From the NCBI GenBank assembly GCA_019448385.1, contig JAGTXO010000032.1:124001-188000 (forward strand): a stretch of DNA of 64,000 nt. The letters are read 5' to 3'. This document shows positions 28,154 to 42,000 of this stretch, piece after piece (position 1 is the first letter of the stretch; every line of letters starts with the position of its first letter). Origin of the DNA: Diacronema lutheri. Lineage: Eukaryota > Haptophyta > Pavlovophyceae > Pavlovales > Pavlovaceae. The notes beneath the pieces were generated by a model. The model worked only from the letters and a program-made list of their open reading frames with translations. It ran no database searches and had not been told where the DNA came from. The position numbers were made by a program, and so were the translations under genes.

Positions 28154-31100
28154 ATGACGCGTGCACGGCGCAGCGCCTGGAGCAACTTCCGAGTCGTCGG
28201 CCGGCAGCCTGTGGGGGGCGCGTTCATCGGCCCGATGTGGCCGGTGAGAGTGCCCGACGTGCCGCGTGGTGAGCGCCTGCACGGCTCGCCGGGTTCGGCG
28301 CGTTCCCAGTCGGCCTCTCTCCGACCCGCCGTAAACCTTGCGTGCGCACCCCGCACACCCGGCGCTGCGCGGCGCGGCGCAGGCGTGAAAAACGAGGGCA
28401 ACGCGTGCTACGTGAACGCCCTCGCGCAATCGCTCGTCGCCTTGAACGTGCTCCGTCCGATGCCCCGCTCCGCTTCGCGCCGTGCGGGAAGAGTCGAGAA
28501 GGCGCTTTTTCGGGACTTTGGCACGCTGCTCGAGGACACCGAGGCGCCGGCACAGCTGTGTCTTGTGTCCGTCGTCGACGTCATCTTGGGCCGTGGCACG
28601 CGAGGGACGCAGCAGGACGCTGCTGAGTTCTTCCAGATGCTACTCGGCCGAGTGCCCGGGCTCGCTGCTGCCTTCGAAGACGACAGACGCGTAGTGCTCG
28701 AGCCGATCGCTGTGGCCTCGAGCGAGCGCGGTGAGGGCATCGCCATCCTCGTCAGCATTGGCGGCGATGCGGCGCGCACGCTCGCACACGCTCTGGGGGG
28801 CGTCGCTGGGCCGCCGCAGGGTGGCAGCCCGGACGCGTGCCGCTCGGACGTGCTCATGCCAGCCAGCATTGCCGTCGAGGTGCCGCGCACGACGCGCGGC
28901 AATGGCTCGCAGTGCAAGAACAAGCACGCGTTCGTGTGCGCGCCGCGGCTGCTACTCGGCGGGCGCGACTACCTCCTCGTCGCCGCCGTCGTGCACTTGG
29001 GCGAGGAGTCGACGAGCGGGCACCTTGTCGCCATCGTGCTCCGCAACGGGGCTTGGTTTCTGTGCGACGACGACAACGTGCGGCGGCGCGCACGGCCGCT
29101 TGGCGCCGCGACCGGCGGTTGATCGCAGCCGCAGCCGCCCCGTCCTCCCGCGCGGCACGCGCGCGTGGCCTGAAAGCTCGCGCCGCGCGCCTGCCGCACG
29201 CACGCGCGTTGCCCGCGCAGATGCACAACTTGTCTCAGTCCGACGCGCTGGCGTGGGCAAGTGGTGCGAGCATGCTCTTCTACAGCCGGCTCGACGCGGA
29301 ACCGTTGGACCCGGCGCTGGGCTCAGCGTCACCGCCGTCGGCCGCATCGCCTGCGTGGCCGAGCTCGGCGCCCGACGCGCCGACCCTGTCGGCAGCCTGG
29401 TCGCGGGTGCGGCAGATGGCAGCGGTGCCAACAGATGCGACGATCGGCATCGCGGAGACGGCTGCAGACACCTCTGCGGCGGCGATCGGCCCAGCTGCGT
29501 GCGAGGCCCGCCAAGTTGTCTCCGCGACGCGCGCATTGCCAATGGCGGTGAGTGCCTCGCACGCGCACGCCGTCCGCTGTCCACAGCGTGGCGCCCGGCG
29601 CTTGCGTTCGCGCCAGGTAAAGTTTGCGCGTATAGCGTGCAGCACCCTCACGCATCCCCTACGCCTCCCGCCCGCCCGACCTCTTGCCCGCCGGCCGCGC
29701 GCAGGACCAGCGCACGCCAATTGTTGGGCGCGGCCAAATCTGGGCATGCGCAAATTTTGAGCCGGCAGCGGAGGGCGGGGATGCGCAGCACAACTGGCGC
29801 AAGCGCACGTGGTGCCCGCAGCACGAGCAGCGCGAGCAGCGCGAGCAGCGCGAGCAGCGCGAGCAGCGCGAGCAGCGCGAGCAGCGCGAGCAGCGCGAGC
29901 AGCGCGTGCAGCGCGTGCAGCGCGAGCAGCGCGAGCAGCGCGAGCAGCCCTGGCAGCCAGCGCGGCCAGGCCTCGGCGCGGGCGCTGGCGTTCGGCCCGC
30001 TGCTCTGCCGCCGAGCCATCCGCGCGCCAGCATGCGCGCGAGCAACCGCTTCGAGCCGCTCTTGTTGGCCGAGGCGGACGTGCCCGCCACCGAGCCCGCC
30101 GCCGCCCAGCCCGCCGCCCAGCCCGCCGCCGAGCCCGCCGCCAAGCCAGCCGCTGCCAAGCCCACCGCCGAGCCCGCCGCCCAGTCCACGGCCCAGCCTC
30201 CCACCGTGCCTGACGCCAAGCCAGCCGACCAGCCCGCCGTCAAATGCGCTGCCGCCAAGCGCGCTGACGACCGCATTGCTGCCGCTGAGGTAGGCGCCGT
30301 CGCCGCCACGCTTGCCGCCGCCACCGAGCCTGGCGGCGTTGCCGAGCTCGCCGCCGCCGCCGACGAGGGCTGCAGGGCGCGTGCCGACGCGCTCGCCAAG
30401 CGCGAGACCCGCCGCGCGCTCCACCGCGAGCAGCTTTTTCGCGAGGACAAGCGCGCGGCCGGCCGCCTGATCGAGCAGTGCGCGCTGGGCTCTGCGGACG
30501 ATGCAGCGCGCGCGCGCGCCCTGCTCGAGCGCGTCAAGGCGCGTGGCCACGCGCTGCCTCCGCACCTGCTGCGGTCGCTGCGCGACCTCGCGTCGCCGCG
30601 GCTCGCGCTCGCCGCTGAGGCGGCGGGCGTGCTCGCCGCGTCCGAGATGGGCGAGGCGGACGCACCTGCGGAGGCGCGCGCGCTACTCATGCACGCCGAG
30701 GCCGTGGGCGCCCACCTGCCCGCGCACACAGAGCTCGCGCTGCGCCGCGCCTGCATCCCCACCGCCGAGCAGGCGGAGCTGCTCGCGACTGCGCGCGAGC
30801 TGCTCGCGCCGCGCGACCCCGAAGGCTCGGTGGCTCCGGCGGGCGCGCGTGCCGAGTGCGACGGCGCCGCGCTCGGCACTCGCGCGCGCGAGCTCCTCTC
30901 GCGACTCGACGAGGCGCACCTCGACGTGCAGCCCTGCATTGCGCGGCAACTGCGCCGGCTCGCCGCCACCGAGCCAGACGCAAGTTCGAGCGCTGCGCTC
31001 GCCGCCACGCCCGGCACCGCCGGTCGCGCGGCCGCCGAGCCGCGGCGCGCGTGGCGCCCGCGCGGGTGGCGTCTCGCGGTAGGCGCAAAGGGTGCGCGCG

Positions 31101-32997
31101 CGCGCGCGCGCGCCGCGGCTGCTCCGCTCGACACGGCGCCGCCCGCGGCGGCCGGCGCCGTCCCGCCGCTCGAGCCGCAGCCCGAGCGCCGTGCAGCCGA
31201 CGCCGCGGCCGCCGCAGCGGCGCCGGCGGCCGGCGACGACGGCGTGGCACGCGCGCTCGCAGCCGCAGCGCGCGGCGACGGCCTCGACGGCGTCGATGGC
31301 GCCGACGACCTCGTTTGCGCGCCGTGCGACCGAGGCTGCGCGCACGCACGCGACGGCGGCTGCTGCGAGCCTGCCGCGCGCAGCTCGCCCGACCAGTGCC
31401 CGCGCGCACCGCCGCGGCGCGCACGGCGGGCGGCAAAGCGCGCGCGCGACCGGCTGCGGAGATCAATCGACAGGTCAGAGCGGGCTGTCGGCCGCCGATT
31501 GCGTGGCGGCGACGCGCGCCGCGAGCGCAAGCGCAGGTGCGCGACGGGCGGCCAGCACGCACCGCAGCCGCTCCGCCGCGCGAGTCGCAGCCCGCCGTCG
31601 CGCACCGATCGGCCCTCGGCCGAGCATGCCGCCGAGCCTGCCGCCGAGCCCGACAGCCCCCACCGCCGCCCGTGTGCCGGTGCCGCCGTCGCCGTCGCCA
31701 CTGTCCGGTGCGCCGTCGGCATCTTCGCGAGTGTCGTCGCCGCCTCTGCCGTCCGGGCCGCCATTGCTCCGGCCGCTCGCCCGTCTGCAGCCACCGCCTT
31801 TTGGCTCGTCGCCGTGTGCTCGGCCGCCGCATGGGCCGCCTTCGCCTCCGCCGCCCGCCCGACCGCCGCCTTGGCCGCGCCGCAGCCTGCCACGCAATCG
31901 TCGGCCGCCGAGCCCACCGCCGCCGCGCCAGCCCCCGCCCAGCCCGCCGCTGCCGAGCCAGCCGCTGCCCAGCCCGCCGCGGCCGAGCCCGCCGTGGCGC
32001 AGCGCGACGTCCAGTCCGCCGCCCCGGCGCTGCTCGCGTGGGCGGGCGACGCGGCTGCGCTCCGGCTGGCCGATGCCGCCGCGCGCGCCGGCATCCCGCA
32101 GGCAGAGGTGGACTGCATTGCGGGCGGCGACATGCTCGCCTCCACTGTGGACGCTTGCTGCGAGGTCGTGCTGCGCGTGCACGGGCAGGCCGGCGAAGGG
32201 CGCGTCTGCCACGTACCGCTTGCCGCTCAGCCCGCGGTGTTCCAGGACGGCGCCGAGCGCGCCGCGCTGCTGCACCGCCTGCACAGCGAGGCGACGACGC
32301 AGGCGGTCATCGGCATGTGGAGCCCGCCGGGCGGGCGCGGCGGTGCGGGCAGTGACGATGGCACGCCGCCCGCCTCCGGCCATTTCACCGCGTTGCGCCT
32401 CGTGCGCGTCGCGCGCGCGGGCGAGCATCGCTACGACGCGGTGCTTGTCGACACGCTCGCGTCGCCGAGCAGGCAGGCGCTCAAGCGTGCCAGGTCGATA
32501 ACCGCCACGCTGCACGCGGCGGGCCTCGACGTCTTGCCCGTGCGCCGCGCGCGGCTGCTCGACAACGCGGCGCAGCGTGGCGCGACGTGCGGCCTCGCCG
32601 TGGTGGGCGCGCTCAACGACGCCGCGCTCGCTGCGGCGGGCGGTGCATCCGCGCCGCGCACGTTCAGCGTGGCGGACATGTACGCTGTTGGCGAGCACCT
32701 CCGCGTCGCGTTGACTGGCGCGGTCAGCGGGCGTGCGCCGAGCGGCGCCTGCGCCGGGGCGGGCGCGGTGCGCGGCGGGGGCAGCCGCGATCGCGCTGCC
32801 GAAGCGCCGCGGCAGACGCGCGGCGCCAAGGCCGCCGCAGACGCCGCCGCCGCTGCCGCCGTTCCGCCGCCGCCGCCACCTCCGCCGCCCGCGCTGGGCG
32901 CCGCCGCCGCCACCACCACCGCCGCTGCCGCTGCTGCCGCCGCCGTGGCCGCGCCGCCACCGCCGCCACCGCCGCCGCGTGCCGGCGACGAGGGCGA

Positions 32998-33043
<46 letters not shown>

Positions 33044-36000
33044 GCCGCGCGCACGTTCTTGAAGCTCGCGCCCAGGGCGCGCGCGGCCGCCTCGGCGCGT
33101 GAGGCGTTGCGCGCCGCGTGTGCGCGCGCGGACGCGGCGGCGTCGTCACACGCGTCGGCGCCGCACGCGCCCGCCGGTGCGCGCCGCCGGCGGCGCGCGG
33201 GCGCAGGCGAGCTGGCGCTCGCGGCTGCGCGCGCGCTCGCCTCGACGGAGCACGGCGATTTGACGGACGACGCGCTCGAGGCCGCCGTCGAGCAGGAGCT
33301 GGGCGACGAGCGCGGCCAACTGCTGCTGTGCACGCGGGGCGCAGCGGCGCAAAGGCCCGCGCTTTGCCGGCTCCTGAAGCACGCGTGCGCGTCGGCGCGC
33401 GCGGCGAAGCGCGCGCAATTCACGGTGTTCGTCGTGCGCGCGGCCACGCGCGGCGAGCGGGGGGGCGCCGCCGCGAGGCGCGTGGACTCGGTGGTCGAGC
33501 TGTCGTGCGCGCTGCACGAGAAGGCGGGCGCGCTCGGCGGCCTCCAGAGCGTCTGTGTGCGTGGCTTTGCCCTCGAGCGCCGCCGGACACTCGACGGTGG
33601 CGCCGAGGCCGGCGCGTCCGCCATCGGCCAGGACGAGCAGGTCGAGGCAGAGGCGGGCGAGGCGTCCGTCGCCGGCGTGACGATGGCCAAGCAGCTGCGT
33701 CAGTTTGCCGAGCAAGCTGCCCGCGACGACGTGCTCTTCCGCGTCGCCGTGTCCGAGGCCGACGCCCACGCCCGGCTGGCGCGCGTTGCGGGTGACGATG
33801 TCGGCGCGTACAGCGTCGTGCTCGCAGTCGCCGGGCTCGTCTGGCTGGCCAAGGCCGACGAGGTTGCGCCGGCGGCCGCCCGGTCCGCCGCCGCGCCGCC
33901 CGCCGCCCCGCCTGCTGCCGCCACGTCCGCCGACGCCGAGCGCGACGCCTCGCCTTCCGACCGCCTGCGCGCGCTGACGCTCGCCGTGCGAGTCGCGCTC
34001 GCGCGCGGCGTGCTGCGCCACCTCCTCGCCGACGCGTCGCCGGGCGCGTCCGCGACCGCTGGCGGTAGTTGCGCGACGCCCGTCGAGGCGGCCGCGTCCG
34101 ACGCCGCGCCGCCCGCCACGGGCGTCGTGACGAGTGGCGTCGCGGCGGGCGCTGTGGCGGCCGCACCGGCTGCTGCGGGCGGTGCGACGGCGGGTGCATC
34201 GCCCATCACGCGGCCGGCGAAGCGCGCGCGGCGCACGCTCACCGCCGCTCCAGCCGCCTCGGCCGTTGCGGCCGCTGGAGGCGCACGCGCTGGCGCACGC
34301 GGCGCGGCCGGCGCGCCTCGCGCGCGCGCCGCGCGCGCGCCGGCCGAGTACGTCTGGCTTGCCATCGCGCGCCGGATGCTGGCGGCGCGACACGCGGCGG
34401 CCGCGGGCGGCGACTTTGTCGCGTCGTGCGTCGCCGCGATGCAGGCCGAGTACGGCGACGGCTGTGCCGTCGTCGTCGGCGACGCGCCTGATGACGCCTT
34501 GGTCGAGGCTGCGGCGGCGGCGCTGCTCGAGGGCAAGCACGCGGCGGTGAGCCTCGGCTGCGTCGACCGGCCGGCGGTGCTCGTCGTGCAGCGCGCCGTG
34601 GACGCGCCCACGTCGCGCGTGCACGGGTGGTGCGCGCACGCGGCGGGCGCCGCCGAGTTTGACGAGGGCGCCGCGCACGGCGTGTTCAACGCGATCGTCG
34701 AGCGCGCGTGGGCGCTGCGTCCGGACCCGGCTGACGGCAGCCCGCCGCCCACGCGCACGTGGGAGGTCGAGCAAATCGCTGGCGACGCGCCCGACCAGGC
34801 GGGCGTGGCCGCGCTGCGCGTGCTCTACGCGCTCGTCGCGGCGCACGGCCGCTACCGCTCGGCCGCCGCGCTCTTTGGCGCGATCGCGCAGCTGCACGCG
34901 CCCGACGCCGCCGGCGCGCGCGCGGAGGTCGTCGCGGCGGCGTGCGCGGTGCCGCACGGCGCGCGGCCGGGCGCCGCGCCGGCGGCCGCGCGGGACGACG
35001 CGAGGGAGCGCGCATGGGAGGGCGCTCAGATCGCCGCGCTCGCCGTCGGCGCGGACGCTGCGCGCAGGCGTGTCGCGCCCGTGCGCGCGCTCGTCGACGC
35101 GCTCGGCACGCCACCGACCTCGGCGATCACGGGCGGGCCGGCGGTCCGGCTCGCGGGCGCGGGCGACGGCGGCCACGGTGCACGGTGGGTGGGCGGGCAG
35201 GCGGCGACGCCCGCCGAGCAGCTGCCGAGGGAGCTGCTGCGCGCCTACCACGAGGCGGTGCTGTGCGTCACGCCCGGCAGCCTCCAGCTCGACTCGGCGG
35301 CGCTCGACGCGGTCACGCGGCCGCGCGAAAACGACACGCTGGAAGGCCTCCTCGCGCGCGTCAGCTGGCAGTGCGGCGCGAGGGCGAGCACGTGCGCCAT
35401 GCTCGCCACGTTTTCCGAGCAGGCGGGCACCGGCTCGCGCGTCGCGCTCAAGGCCCTCCGCACGAGCTCCGACCTGGCCGGGCTGACGGCGGCTGCGGTC
35501 GGGCAGCAGGCGCCGCAGACGCCGCCGCCGCCGCTGCTCGTGATGCTCGGCCGCTGCCCCAGCCCGCTCGTCGGCGGCGGCCTCTTCCCGCCCGACCGCG
35601 CGACGGGCGAGCCGGCGGTGCACGCGGCGACGTCCGAGCTCGCCGTCGAGCTGCTGCGCGACGCGCGCGCGCTGGCCGGCACGGACGGGCGGCTCGTCGT
35701 GCTGTGCCTCGAGGCGTCCAACCCGCTCTGGTTCTGCCCCAAGGTGCGCGAGCTCGAGCTGCCGCGGACGCGGTCGGACGGCGTGCGCGCGTCCGGCTGC
35801 ACCTGCCCTGCGACGTGCAGCGATGCGCGCGGCGCGGCGGGTGGCGCTGCCCGCGGCGCATCGACGCGGCCGGCGGCGCGCGCGATCAACAAGGCGGTGC
35901 TCGACCACTTCGTCGCGCTTTTCGGCCGCGAGGGCTTCGCGACCTTTGAGTTTGCGGGCGGCGGCGAGGCGAGCTGGCTGTGCGACAGCGCGGCCGGCAC

Positions 36001-39000
36001 GACGACCGTCGCGGCGTGCGCGTCGCTCCCGCCGCGCATGGGCGATGGGCAGCTGGCCATCCGGCGGCACACGCTCGGCACGGGCGCCGGCGCGCCGGCG
36101 CACGCCGTCGTCTCGCTCCGCGTCGCGCACGTGAGCCACGCCATCCGCCGCGCGGCGGACGACGGCGGCGCGCGCGCCGAGCGGATGGCGCGCGCCGCGC
36201 GCGCGTTTTGCGATGTGGCGGCCGCGCTGCGCGTCGACGCGATCCTGGCGGAGGTGCCCGAGGACCGCCCGACGGGCACGCCCTTCCTTGGCGGGCTGCT
36301 CGAGTTTTGGAACAAACGCCACGGGAGCTCGACGGCGCCAGCCACGCTCGCGCTCGGAGACGTGCGCGAGGTGGCCAAGCGGACGGCCGACGCAGCGGCC
36401 GGCCGAGCGGACGAGGTCCCTGCGGCTGGCCGTCCGCAGGTCGCGGCGCGCGCGTGCGCTGGCGCGATTGGCGGCGGCGCGGGCGCGGCGGGCGCCTCGG
36501 ACGCTGCGCCGCGTGCACTGGCGGGCGCGTCGGGTGCGCGCACGGACGGCGGCCCTGCCGACGCACCGCGCCAGCTGGAGAGCCGCTACGGCGAGGCGAG
36601 CAAGCTCGACCTAGCCCAAGATTCCACTACGGGCCGCGTCCTCGACGCTCGCGAGGCCCAGGACCGCGCGCGCGTGCCTGCTGCGCCCGACGGCACAGCG
36701 CTGCGCCGCGTGCTCGACGCCGTCGGCGCGGGCGCGCCCGCGCAGCGCAGCCCGCGCTGGCACGACGAGCGATGGGAGGAGGTCACGGGCAGCAAGGTTG
36801 GCGACGTCGTGAACGACAACGCCGGCGTCGCGCACGAGACGCTCACCGACGAGTACGTGCACCGGCGGCGGCGCGAGGTGCGGACCAAGGCGACGACCGC
36901 GGGCATCCTCGGCGAGGCCGTCGCGCTGCGCAAGCTGGCGGCCGCGTACGGCATCACCGTCGTGTGCAACCTGCCGATGGTGCGTGCGGACCCGCACGAC
37001 AAGAGCGCGCCGTTCGCCTTCTCGCCGGACGGGCTCGCCATCCTCCCCGAAGACAACGAGCAGGTCCTCGTCGAGGTGAAGACGCTCACCAAGGCGGGCG
37101 CCACGGCGCACGAGGACGGGCCGCCGCAGCCGCACCGCGATCAGCTGCAGCTCGGCATGCACGTCCTCGGCGTGCGCAAAGCGCTCTACGTGCAGTACCT
37201 CAGGCACGAGGACCGGATCGTCGTGCACGTCGTGACGCGCGGCGCCGGCTGGCTTGCATTCGCGCAGCCGAGGGTGCAGGCCTTCTGGGCGCGCGTCGTC
37301 GAGCGGCGCGCGCGGCTCGAGCGCGCGCGCGCCGACCACCCGGCTGCGAGCCGGCGGCACCGGCGGCAGCAGACGCCGGCCGGGCCGCCGCTCGTGCTCG
37401 CGCTGGACGGGCGCATCCCCGCCGCGCGCGCCGCCGCGCTGCACGCCGTCGCGCACGGCACCGCGAGCGCGGCGGCGGTGGCGGCGACGGCGGCGACGGG
37501 CGACGCGACGGCGTTGCAAGACGCGATCGCGGCGCTGCGCGCGCCCGTCGGCAATGCGGCGATCGCCAGCGCAGCGCGTGCGGAGCGCGCGGCCGTCGAG
37601 CGGGCGATCGCGTACCTCGGGCAGCCGGCGGGCGACGCCGCCGCCCGCGGCACGGCCGAGGCGGCCGAGGAGGAGAGGACGGTCGACGCCGACATCTGCG
37701 CGTTGCTGCACCAGCTCGGCGCGAGCGTGGCGCACGTGCACGTCGAGGACGCGGATTGCGTCACGCGTGAGCACTGGGGCGGGGCGGTGCTCGCTGCAGC
37801 GGGCGACCCGTCGAGCGCCCCCGCCATTTCGAGCGTCATCGTCGCGCACATCGTGCGCCTCGCCGGCTTTGGCGTCGAGCTCCCGCAGTCGATTCGCGTC
37901 GCCCCCAGCACGGCCGACTGGCACGAGGGCTGGCTCGACGTGCAGTGCGTGCTGCTGCGCACGCGCCGGCGCGGGCGGCGCGACGACGACTTTGTGGCCG
38001 TCGTCAGGCGCGGTGGGCGCTGGTTTGCGTGCGAGCCCGGCCGCGCGCGGCGGCTGCAGTGGCGGTCGGTCCTGCGCCGCGCGCGCGGCGGCGTCGACGG
38101 GACCGGCGAGGAGGCGTTCGCGGTCGTCTACGTGCGGCGCGGCGACGCGGCCGGCGACGCGGCTGGCGACGCGCAGGCCGAACGGGCGCGCGGCGGGCGC
38201 GCGCGCAGGCGCACGCGCGGCGGCACGCGCAAGCGCAAGCGCGGCGCCTCCGCCGGGCTCGAGGCGGCCGCGCCCGCCGGCGCGCCGGCGGGCGCTGCTC
38301 ACCGCCCGCCCGCCAGGCGTGCCACGGTCGCCGCGCGCACCACGCGCTCTGTGACCGACGCGCGGCACTCGGCGCCTGCCGCCACGGTTGCACCTGTCTT
38401 CGACTGGCGCGCCGGCCGCCCGCCCCCTGCCGCCGCCGCCGCCGCCAAGCGCGGCCAGGCGCTCGAGCCGGGGCAGTTCGCGCGGCCGCGTGGGCGCGCG
38501 CCATGGGGCAAGGTCTGGGACAGAGTCTCGGGTGCGTGGGCGGACAAGCCGACTGGTGCTGCCGTCGCCGCCGCGCCGCCGCCGCTGCCGCCCGCCGCCG
38601 CGCCGCCGCCCGCCGCCGCGCCGCCGCCCACCGCCGCGCCGCCGCCCGCCGCCGCGCCGCCGCCCGCCGTCGCGCCGCCGCCCGCCGCCGCGCCGCCGCC
38701 GCCGCCGCCACCGGCGGCGCTCGGCCGCCGGCAGCACGTCGGCGCGGGCGGCAGCGCGGCGGGCCGGCGGCTCGCGGCCATCGCACGGCGGCAGCGCGGC
38801 GTGCGCGCGCCGCCGCCCGCCGCGCGCTTCCTCGCCACGCTGCCGCCACCGCCACGCGACGGCCTCGCGCGCACGAGCAAGCAGGCGCGCGCGAGGCGCA
38901 ACGCGGACGGACGGCCGGCGCACGCGCGCGCGGCCAACGCGCGCGCCTTCTACCGCGGCGTGGAGCTCGGCGTGCACGCGACGCGCGCCATCGTCGACGC

Positions 39001-42000
39001 GCGCCACGCCGACCTGCCGCAGGCCGTCTTCGTGGCGGAGGCGCGGGCGATCGTCGCGCGCTCCGCCGGCGGCGGCGCGCTGCTCGCGCCGGACGACGTG
39101 CGCGACCTGTGCGACGCGCAGACGGACGCCGATCGCGCTGCGATCTGGGCGTCGGTGGGCGCGCACGAGGCGACGCGCATCTTCGCGCTCGTCACGCGCA
39201 ACGCGAGCTTGGCGGGCGCGGCGCTGCTCGTGCTGCACACGCCGGCGGGCGCGCCGGCGCGCGCGCTCGGGCTCGTGGCGACGCGCTCGCGCGCGCCGTC
39301 GACGGGCGCGCCGCGCGACGCGCACAGGGCGCTGGTGCAGCGGTTGGACGTGCTGATGGACGCGATCGCCGCGGCGCGAGGCGCGTCGCCGCTCGAGCTC
39401 GAGCTCGCGCTCGCGCCCGAGCCGCAGAGCGCGTGCAACGCGCGTGCGGCCGCGCTGCTCTGCCTGCAGGCCGTCGCGGACGCGAGCGGCCGTCCCGCCG
39501 CTGAGGACGCGCTGGCCGCGCTCGACGACGCGCGCGGCATCGACCGGCACTGCCACGCCGTCCGGCAGCAGATCGAGGCGAAGCTCGCGTGGCGGCGCGC
39601 CGACGGCGCCGTCGGCGTTGACGGCGCCGACGGCGCGCCCGCGCTCGCGCCTGCCGCCGCACCGCCGGCGTGCGCGCCGGCGCACGCTGCCGGCGAGGCG
39701 GCGGTCGACCAGGCGATCGTCACGCGGGTGCGCGACGCGCTGCGCGCGTGGGCGACGACTGGCACCGCGCCCAGCGCGGCGGTGCTCGACGACGCCTGCG
39801 CCGCGTACACGGCGCGCGCACGCGCGCGCAAGGACGCGCGCACGGCGCTGGGCCCGACGCGCGCGGCCGAGCTGCTCGCCGCGGCCGCGCGCGGCGGAGC
39901 CGACGGGGCGGATGCCGCGCGCGCGCTGCTCGGCGGCACGCCGCGCCTGCTCGTCGTGCTCCTCTGCGTGCCCGTCGCCGCGCCGTCCGGCGAGCCGCCG
40001 CGCCCGGTCGGGCTGCTCGTCGCCGACCGGCCGACGGACGACTCGCGCCCGGCCGCGCTCGTGCGCTACGACTTTGCGCCGCTCGACGCGGACGTGGCCG
40101 TCGCGGTCGGCGCGCATGCCGTCGCGCTGGCCAGTGCGATCTGGCCGCTGCTCGCGGCCGAGGGGGAGCCGCGGCCATCGCCCGTCGTGCGCTCGCAGCC
40201 GCGCGGCGGCGACGATGGCGCGCGTGCGCTCGCAACGTTCGCGTGCCTCGACGCGCTGATGACCGCCAGCGTCGGCGCGCACGGCCTCGCGGGCGGCGCG
40301 GGCATGCTGCCCGCGCTGGTCGCGCGAGGCGCCGCGGCCGCCCAGCGCGAGCGGCAGCTGCGCGCGGCCGCCGAGAGGCTGGGCGGCACGGTCGCTGGGT
40401 GGCCGGACACGGGCGCGAGCGCGGCGGGCGCGAGCGTCGACGAGGAGGCGCGCACGTACGAGGTCGAGGCGGTCGTCGACGAGCGCCGCAAGGCAGGCAA
40501 GAAGGTGACGTTCCAGTTCCGGATCAGGTGGCGGGGCTACGACGAGAGCGCCGACACGTGGGAGCCTGAGGCCAACGTGAGCAGCGACCTCGTCGCCCAG
40601 TTCCGCAAGACGCGCGACGAGCAGAAGCGGCGCGCGGGCGTATCGGGCAGCGGCAGCGGCGGCGCGGGCGCGGCGTCGGCATTGGCGTCGGCGCCGCTTC
40701 GCGCGCACGGCGTCTCGGGCGCCGCGGGCAAGCGCGCCGCGGCGGGTGCCGCCGCGCGCGCGCGCGACGCCGCGGGCGCGCGCGCGCCGAGCGTTCCCCG
40801 CGCGCGCGGCGTCGAGCGCGCGCGCGTGGACGAGCCCGCTGCGCCGAGCGCGCGCGCCGCCGGCGGCGCGACGGCGCGCACGCGCGTCAGCGTGCTCCCG
40901 GGCTTCGTGGTCAAGCGCTCGACGCTCAACGCGGGGCCGCAGGCGGTGACGGCGCAGCCCGGTGCGCGGAAGGAGCTGCGGCGCATCGCGGCGGCCGTGC
41001 ACAGGCTCACGACACAGGCGTACCGCGTCATCAACAAGGTGGTGCGCGACGAGGCTGCGGTGGCGAGCGCGCAGGCCGTCGGCGCGGCGTCGGGCGGCCC
41101 GTCGACCAGCGTGCACACGTCGACCACGATGGACAAGGGAACCGTCCGTGCGATCTTCTCGGCCATCGGCTGGCACAAGGACGAGAGCACGTACGGTGCA
41201 GCGCCCCGAGGCAAGCCCGCCGAGCAAGCCGCCGCGCAGACCAAGGCGGCGACGGCGCGCGCCGTCGGCGAGATGGCCGAGGGCGTCCAGCCCGTCTGCG
41301 CGGTGGGCCTCACGGAGATCCTCGAGGCGGAGGCGACGCAGGTGTCCACCGCGTGCCTGATGCATCCATCGCGCGTCGTGAACGGGCTGCTCCGCGACGT
41401 CGTCCGCGCGGCAGTCGAGCGCGACGAGGCGCTCGTCGCGCTGCCCGAGATGCAGCGAAACGCGCGCGTGCGCGAGCTGTGCGAGCGGCTGCTGCGCGGC
41501 GACGTGGAGGGCGCGCGCGTCGGCTGCCCCGCCGCGCTCGACCGCCACCTGCCCGACATGGTCCTCCACAAGATCGACTACAAGTGCACGCCCACGAAAA
41601 GGTGGAACTACGACCGGCACACGACGCGCTACTTCCTCGTGCAGATCCGCACCCTGCAGCACGTGGCCGAGGGGCAGGCGCTGCTCTGCCGGCTCGCGCA
41701 CATCCACACGCAGCTGACCGGACGGCCGCCGCGGTACAATGTGGCGCCGCTGCGCACGCACAATGTGCGCGCGAGGCGTGGCTGCCGCTGCCGCCGCCGA
41801 GCGCCCAAGCGCGCGCGCCGCCGCCGTGCGCGCCGCCCCGCGGCCAGGTTGGTCACGCGCCCGCGCGCTCGCGCGCCGCGCGCTGCGCGCAGGTGCCGCG
41901 CAACGTGCGCCTCGCCGCGAGCGCCATCTGGGTGACGCTTTCGGATGACGAGCGCAAGGAGCTGCGCGCGCGGCTCAAGGCGCTGGACCTGCGCGACCAC

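Noticed and set aside
36611-41761. 1,716-codon open frame on the minus strand under the large gene
   Set aside because: Product is Arg/Ala/Gly-rich without domains; long antisense openings are expected in DNA this GC-rich. The plus frame carries YqaJ, chromodomain and Fanzor motifs.
41765-41892. Programmed -1 frameshift between the large frame and the Fanzor core
   Set aside because: A phase-0 GTGCGC...GCGCAG intron explains the frame change, and the acceptor is conserved in the decayed copy near 16.53 kb; no slippery site was evident.
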